From Oxalobacter sp. (lineage in GTDB: Bacteria; Pseudomonadota; Gammaproteobacteria; Burkholderiales; Burkholderiaceae_D), in contig JAEEYE010000002.1 in the NCBI GenBank assembly GCA_016291665.1, forward strand, positions 62,001 through 126,000: a DNA stretch of 64,000 nt, given 5' to 3'. The notes beneath the pieces are model-generated. The model was not told the DNA's origin. It did not search any database and saw only the letters and a list, made by a program, of their open reading frames with translations. Both the position numbers and the translations under genes were made by a program. This document shows, piece after piece, positions 34,701-40,700 of the stretch (positions are counted from its first letter, which is position 1; every line of letters begins with the position of its first letter).

Positions 34701-37700
34701 TATGGTCGGATATGACCGTATCGGCGACATCTGCATGCACCTTCGACGTCTGGGAAATAATACCGATACCTGTCCCCAATGCCGCGCCCATCGCGGTAAA
34801 AGAAGCATCGTAGGTACCGAGATAAGCACGTGAAAGGTTGTCCGCCTTAACAGTAGCCTTGTCTGTGATACCGATGTCGGCATGCGTAACCAATGCCCGC
34901 GTCGTCGTATCAAACGTATCGTTCAGGATATTGGCTGCCGCACTCGCCCCCTTGATGGCCACAGCACCGGCTAAACCCAAGTTGGAGAGCCCTTGTTTGG
35001 AAACGGCTAAGACATCCAAGTCATGCGCATTGACTTTGGCTTTATGTGCACTGTCTTTGCCTTCGAGTTTTGCGGTGACAGTACGTTTCGCATTGTTCGT
35101 ATTCTGCGTCGCACCGACACTGACATTGCTGGAACCGCCAAAACCGACCTCAAATGCCCCGACATTCGTATAGTCAGAAGCGGTTATCGCCACATCCTGC
35201 TTATTCCCGACGTCTGGTACAGCCTGGTCGTTGCCCACAGTCTTAACCGCATCCTTATTGATGTCGGTCTGGGTAACTGCCGCTTCTGTCTTGCCGTCGA
35301 TATAGTTTTCGTTGAACGTCAGCGCAGCAGCCCCGCCATTACTGGATACCGCCACACCAGCCGTCACCAGGTCAGACGCAATCGCATGGGTTGCAGAAGC
35401 ATCGACCACCAACCCCGTCTTGGTGGTATCCTTGCGTGCTTTCTTAAGGCGGGCTGGGTCAAACGTTTCCAAACTTGCCTGGTGCGCAATGATGGCATCG
35501 TCTTCCACCTGGCTCTTTAATGCGACCGTCTTACCCGTATTGCCTTTGGCTGTCAGCGTGCTACCCGACACATTGGCAGCGGTATCCCCATCTATCTCAT
35601 TGACCGCAACCGATGCCCCAATCGCAGCAGACATATCCCCGCCTGCTGTAAAACTGACAGCCCCAGCATAATTGCCAATCAATTCATCACTCTTGGCAAC
35701 AACCCCGATGTTACCTTCACTGGTAACCGTTGAATCCTTGAGCTCAGCTGTTGCCGAACTGTTGATGTAGTTGTAACCAAAAGACCCCGCTAATGAAACT
35801 TTACCGGCACTCCCCGAAAAACCAACCGCCACACCAACATCTTGAGAAACCGCATCAGAACTGACCAGTAACTCATTGATATTCATCTTAGATCCGGAAA
35901 CAGAAGCGGTCGTTGCATTACCGATTTTGTTAATCGCCAGACCAATCCCTGCAGATACAATGGTATTTCTGCCCAAAGAGCCAACAGCCGCCACACCACC
36001 GGAACCGATATAGTTGTCCGCAACGGACTTGACTGTCACCTCAGCAGCTCCACTGCCCGTTTTCCTGCCGGCGCTGTCGGTATCGACCTTTGTATCCGTA
36101 ATAGCCGCCGTCGTCTTCTTGGCAATCACACCGGCTGCCGCTGCCCCCTGGCCATTCAACTTGTTGTCATCACCTTGACCAATACCCAGGCCAACCCCCG
36201 CTGTGGTCAGTTTGGAGGTATCCGATGCATTCACGGCAATGGTCGGATTGGCGTCGCCTGATTTTTTCGTGGTAATGTCAGCGCCCTTGATTTCCGCACG
36301 TAAGATTTCCTTTTCTTTACCGGACTTGGCACTGGTTCCACCGATTTCACTATAGCCGATGGCAACACCGACTGCCGCAACCCCATCTTTCGACCAAGTC
36401 AGTTCACCTGCACCAGCCCGGCGCGTTGAACTGTCCGTTGCATTGACCTTGATGGCGCTGACGTCAGCGAGTTGGGTCCCTTTTTCCGTTTCCTCACCGG
36501 TTTGGGCATCCTTCGTTTTAGCCGTTTCAATGGCCGCTTCGGTATTGTTATCCCCCGAATTGACGGCAACCGTGCCGTTCCATGCACTGCTTTCCCGTGA
36601 AATCTGGGCACCAAAAGAAACTGCCGTGACATCGGATTTGTTCTGCGCATCCACATCAACAGCCAAGGTACTGTTATTGTCCTTTGCCTGATAGGAGCCC
36701 CCTTGGATTAAAGCTGCCGTCGCACTGTCAATGGTATTGCCAGACAGTGCCAAGCCGGCTGCGACCCCTTTGCCAAAACCCAACTCACCGGCAATGGCAA
36801 CCGTATTCGCCTGGTTGTTGGCGATGGCAGAAACCTGGTCAGCCCGAACGGTGCTGTTGACAAAGGCGGCCGTGTTTTCCGTATCGAGGTCATTCCAGGC
36901 AAAAGAACCAGCACCATTGAATTTTTCACCGGCAACCGATACACCCGCTGCTACACCGACAATGGTCGTCTTGCTATCGGCCTGCCCCTGCAGCCTGTTG
37001 GCATTGATGGTAGAACCGGTCACATCAACCGTCATCTTTTCAGTGAGGTCATTGACCGACCCGGCCACACTGCCGCCGCCTTTACCCGACTTGGTAAAGC
37101 CGATGGCAACATTCACGACCTTGCTGCCGCCCTTTATGTCATTGACGACTTCAGTTCCCTTTTCACCCAAGTAACTGGTACCCTCGTAGTCAATACCCCG
37201 TTTTTTCAGGTATTCCTGGTAACTGCTTTCATTCGCTGTGTCATTCGCTTCGACACTGACGGTACCGCTACTGGTAATATTAGCATTTCGGATGAATGCG
37301 TTTGACTCATTGTCAACGAGGCCGATGGCCAGTGCGATGCTGGCATCCTTGGCTGAATCTTCAGTGCTGACAGCCCCGGCAACCGCCGCATTGACCTGTA
37401 GCGAAGACTTGACGGCCTCAACCTTGACATCGTCCATCTTAGTATAGGTGCCACCATAAATACCGCTTTGCAAGCTGTCCCTGATTTTGGCAACGGTTGC
37501 CGTCCCGCCAATACCCACACCGTCATCACCACCAGATGTCCAAGCAAAATCCACACCCCCTGCAACCTGGATGTCCTGATTGTATGCGGTGTTTTCCAGT
37601 TTGGTATCCTTGCCGGTCACGGTGTCGCTGAACATCAACGCATGGATGTCGGTTGAAGAGCGGTCGTAAGAAACAGATAAGCCAATAGAGCCTTCAGTCC

Positions 37701-40700
37701 CACCAGCCTGTCCCTTGGAGACGGCCAGTCCAATACCAAGACCGACCTCAGCCCCCTTTTTGGTCGCTTCGTTGGTAATGGTCCCCGCTTCCGTGACAGT
37801 CGAATTGCTGATGAGCGATATCACATCCCGGTCAAAGGAGTTGTAACCCAATGACACACCCGCTGAGTACTGGTCAGACCCACCGCCAGCAGCCCCGGTA
37901 TGCGCATTGATTGCGGCACCGCCTGCCCATGCCCCAGAAAAGAGCGCATCAGTCGCCTTGGCATGAACTGCATCGAGTTTACCGCCCTGTGGTGAGGTGA
38001 TGGCCGTATTATCCACCATGGCAACCGTCATCCCATCGCCCACATTGATGGCCAAGCTACCTGCACCAGCCATATGCAGATCGACGTTACCAACACCGAC
38101 TGCGGGTGCTACTGCGGCTGCAGCGCCGGCAGCCGCGGCAGCCCCACCGATTTTGTTCTTGATCTTGCCACCGAGCTTCTTATTCGCATAGTTGATAGGC
38201 AACTCAGTGATCTTAGGCAGGAAATCCGACATGAAGGACGATGCCTTGGAACGGTTCATGATATCGTTGTACTTACCATACCATTCATGTTCATCCGCAC
38301 TGTAAGTCCCTGCAATGCCGATGCTGTTGATCGTGCCATCAGTCTGGGAAGTGATGCCAAAATCTGTCGTCTTGATCGTGCCATGGCTGCCACTGGCTGT
38401 CGTGGTTCCCAGTACAGCAGTCATATCAACGGTAGCCGCCTTGGCTTCGGATTCCTTACCATCCTCATAAGTATGGACGGCCACTTCCTTGGCCATGTCT
38501 TGGGCCAGTTTCACCGCCTTCGCCCGTTTCACATTGACTTCAAGCGCCTTGTCGGCATCCGTCTTCGTGGCTAAGAGTTCCTTTTCAAGCTCTCCCAGCC
38601 TGATATCTTCGATGTTTTTAAGCCGCCGCTCAATTTCATCATCCCGTTCGTCCTGCTTGACGACCTGTTTCTCGATATCCTGATCAACTTCCGCGATGAC
38701 CTGCTCTTTATTTTCTTCACGGTATTGTGCAGCCTGCGTCTTTACCGTGTTTTTCTCTTCATCAGTCAACCAGTCACTGGTTTCTTTCTTTAGATCAGGA
38801 TTGTCGGTGGCATTGTCGGCAACCGCAGCCACCGCATTGGCATCGTAATCAATGATGTCAAGGCCAAAACCGACTGACGCATAATTGCCCTTGCCTCCTA
38901 ATGTTGCGCCACCGGAAATCCCCAAGAGCATCGTATCGTTCACTGCCTTAATGTCGATTTTCCCGGTACCCGTTAATGCCGCCTCATCATCAATGGAAAT
39001 AACACTGTTGCTGTCCCCGTTCATGACATTGACCATACCGGTAAGCCCAAAGGCTCCGTCAGCAATCCCCGATCCGTAGAGGATGCCATACTGTTTCATA
39101 TCATTATCGGATTCAACCGTGATGTTCTTGCCTGACACGGAAGCCTTTTTGCCCATTAAGACCAAACCGTCCCCAGAAATGTTCTGGATGGCCAGGGAAA
39201 TTCCCACACCACTCTTGCCAGACTCATTGGACTGCAGATACTTGCCACCCGAACCCGTAATGGCAACCGTCTGGGTCTCGGTGCCGGCATGGAGCTTGAC
39301 GTCACCTCCGGCCTCAACCTTGGCATTTTCTGCCATCGAGACAACGGCTTCATTGTGCAGGATGCCAATGTTGATCGCCCCGGCAACATCCAGTTTGCTG
39401 CTATCATCACCCTGCTTGGTGTTTGCCACTTCTGCGCGGGCGTAATAGTTCGTGTAAGTCGCTGGATCCAAAAGACCTAACGTCGATTTCCAAGCACTCT
39501 TGACTTTGCCATAGGCTTCAGGGAAATCCTTGATGGTCTCTAAGAAAGCATCCATCCGGGAAGACCCCATCTTTTCGATTTCTTCCAACGCGTCTGGCAG
39601 CTTCGTTGGGTCTTCAATGTTTTTCAGTGCATCGAGTTTCTCGCCGATTTCCGAAATACTGCTTACATCCTTGTCGATGTCCTTGAGGGCTTCCCAAACT
39701 TTTTCCCAAGACTCCCCAACATCACTTGCCGCACTCTTGACTGGGTTGTAAGCCATATTGGCATCAGACTCGATACTGACGTCCTTACCAATCAGCTTGG
39801 CATCCTTACCGATCCTCAAGAGCCCCGTGTTCTCAATATTGCTCCCTTGGACACCGACGGCCACCATGACCTTCGTTTCCTGGTCTTCCCCTTGCAGGTT
39901 GCCGACACCTTCTGAAACAACATTAAGGCCCGTCATATCCATGTTGACATCAAGCACAATGTTGTTTTTCTTCCCTGCATCAATGGTGACACCATCGCCT
40001 ACGGCAATCTGGGCCGTATTTTTCTGCGTATCAACGGCAAGGCTCACCCCAGGCTTGAAATATTCCCCCCAACTCTGAAGGAGAGCGGAAACAGGTCCAT
40101 TCCCAGGGGCCGCAGCACCTGCGCCATAACGCCAATTATGGAGTTTGCCTTGGAGCTTCTTAAGCAAGGGATCCAACCAAGAATCCACGACGCCCGGGCT
40201 CTTCATCCATGGAAACTTGACTTCGCTCTCATAATCAATATCCCCCAGGGTATTGGTCACGTTCAGGGAATTGAGGTATCCCCCATCATCAGATGTATTC
40301 CCGGCAAAGATATTGACCCATGGCTTTTTCTTATCTTCTTTCTTGCGCTCATCTTCCCCCTTGGCTTCAATGGAGCGGTCAATCGTCACCGACGCATCGG
40401 AATCGCTGTCGATAATACCAATGGCCGTAGAAGCAAACGATTTGTCAGGGGCTGAAGATTCGACTTCCATCGATAGGTCATCACCCGCAGTCGCAGAAAT
40501 ATCGACAGGACCCCCTGCAGTGATCTTGTTATCCCCCTTATGGATGTTGACCCCCGCATTGGTATCACTGGCAATAACCCCCAAAGAAAAATAAACCAGA
40601 TTGGTTTCAGGTGCGCCCGGCTCGTCTTTGACTTCGGTCGCTGATTTGACTTTCAGGGAAGCAGAAGTTTCTGCTGCTGCATTTAAAGAGAGCGCATCCC

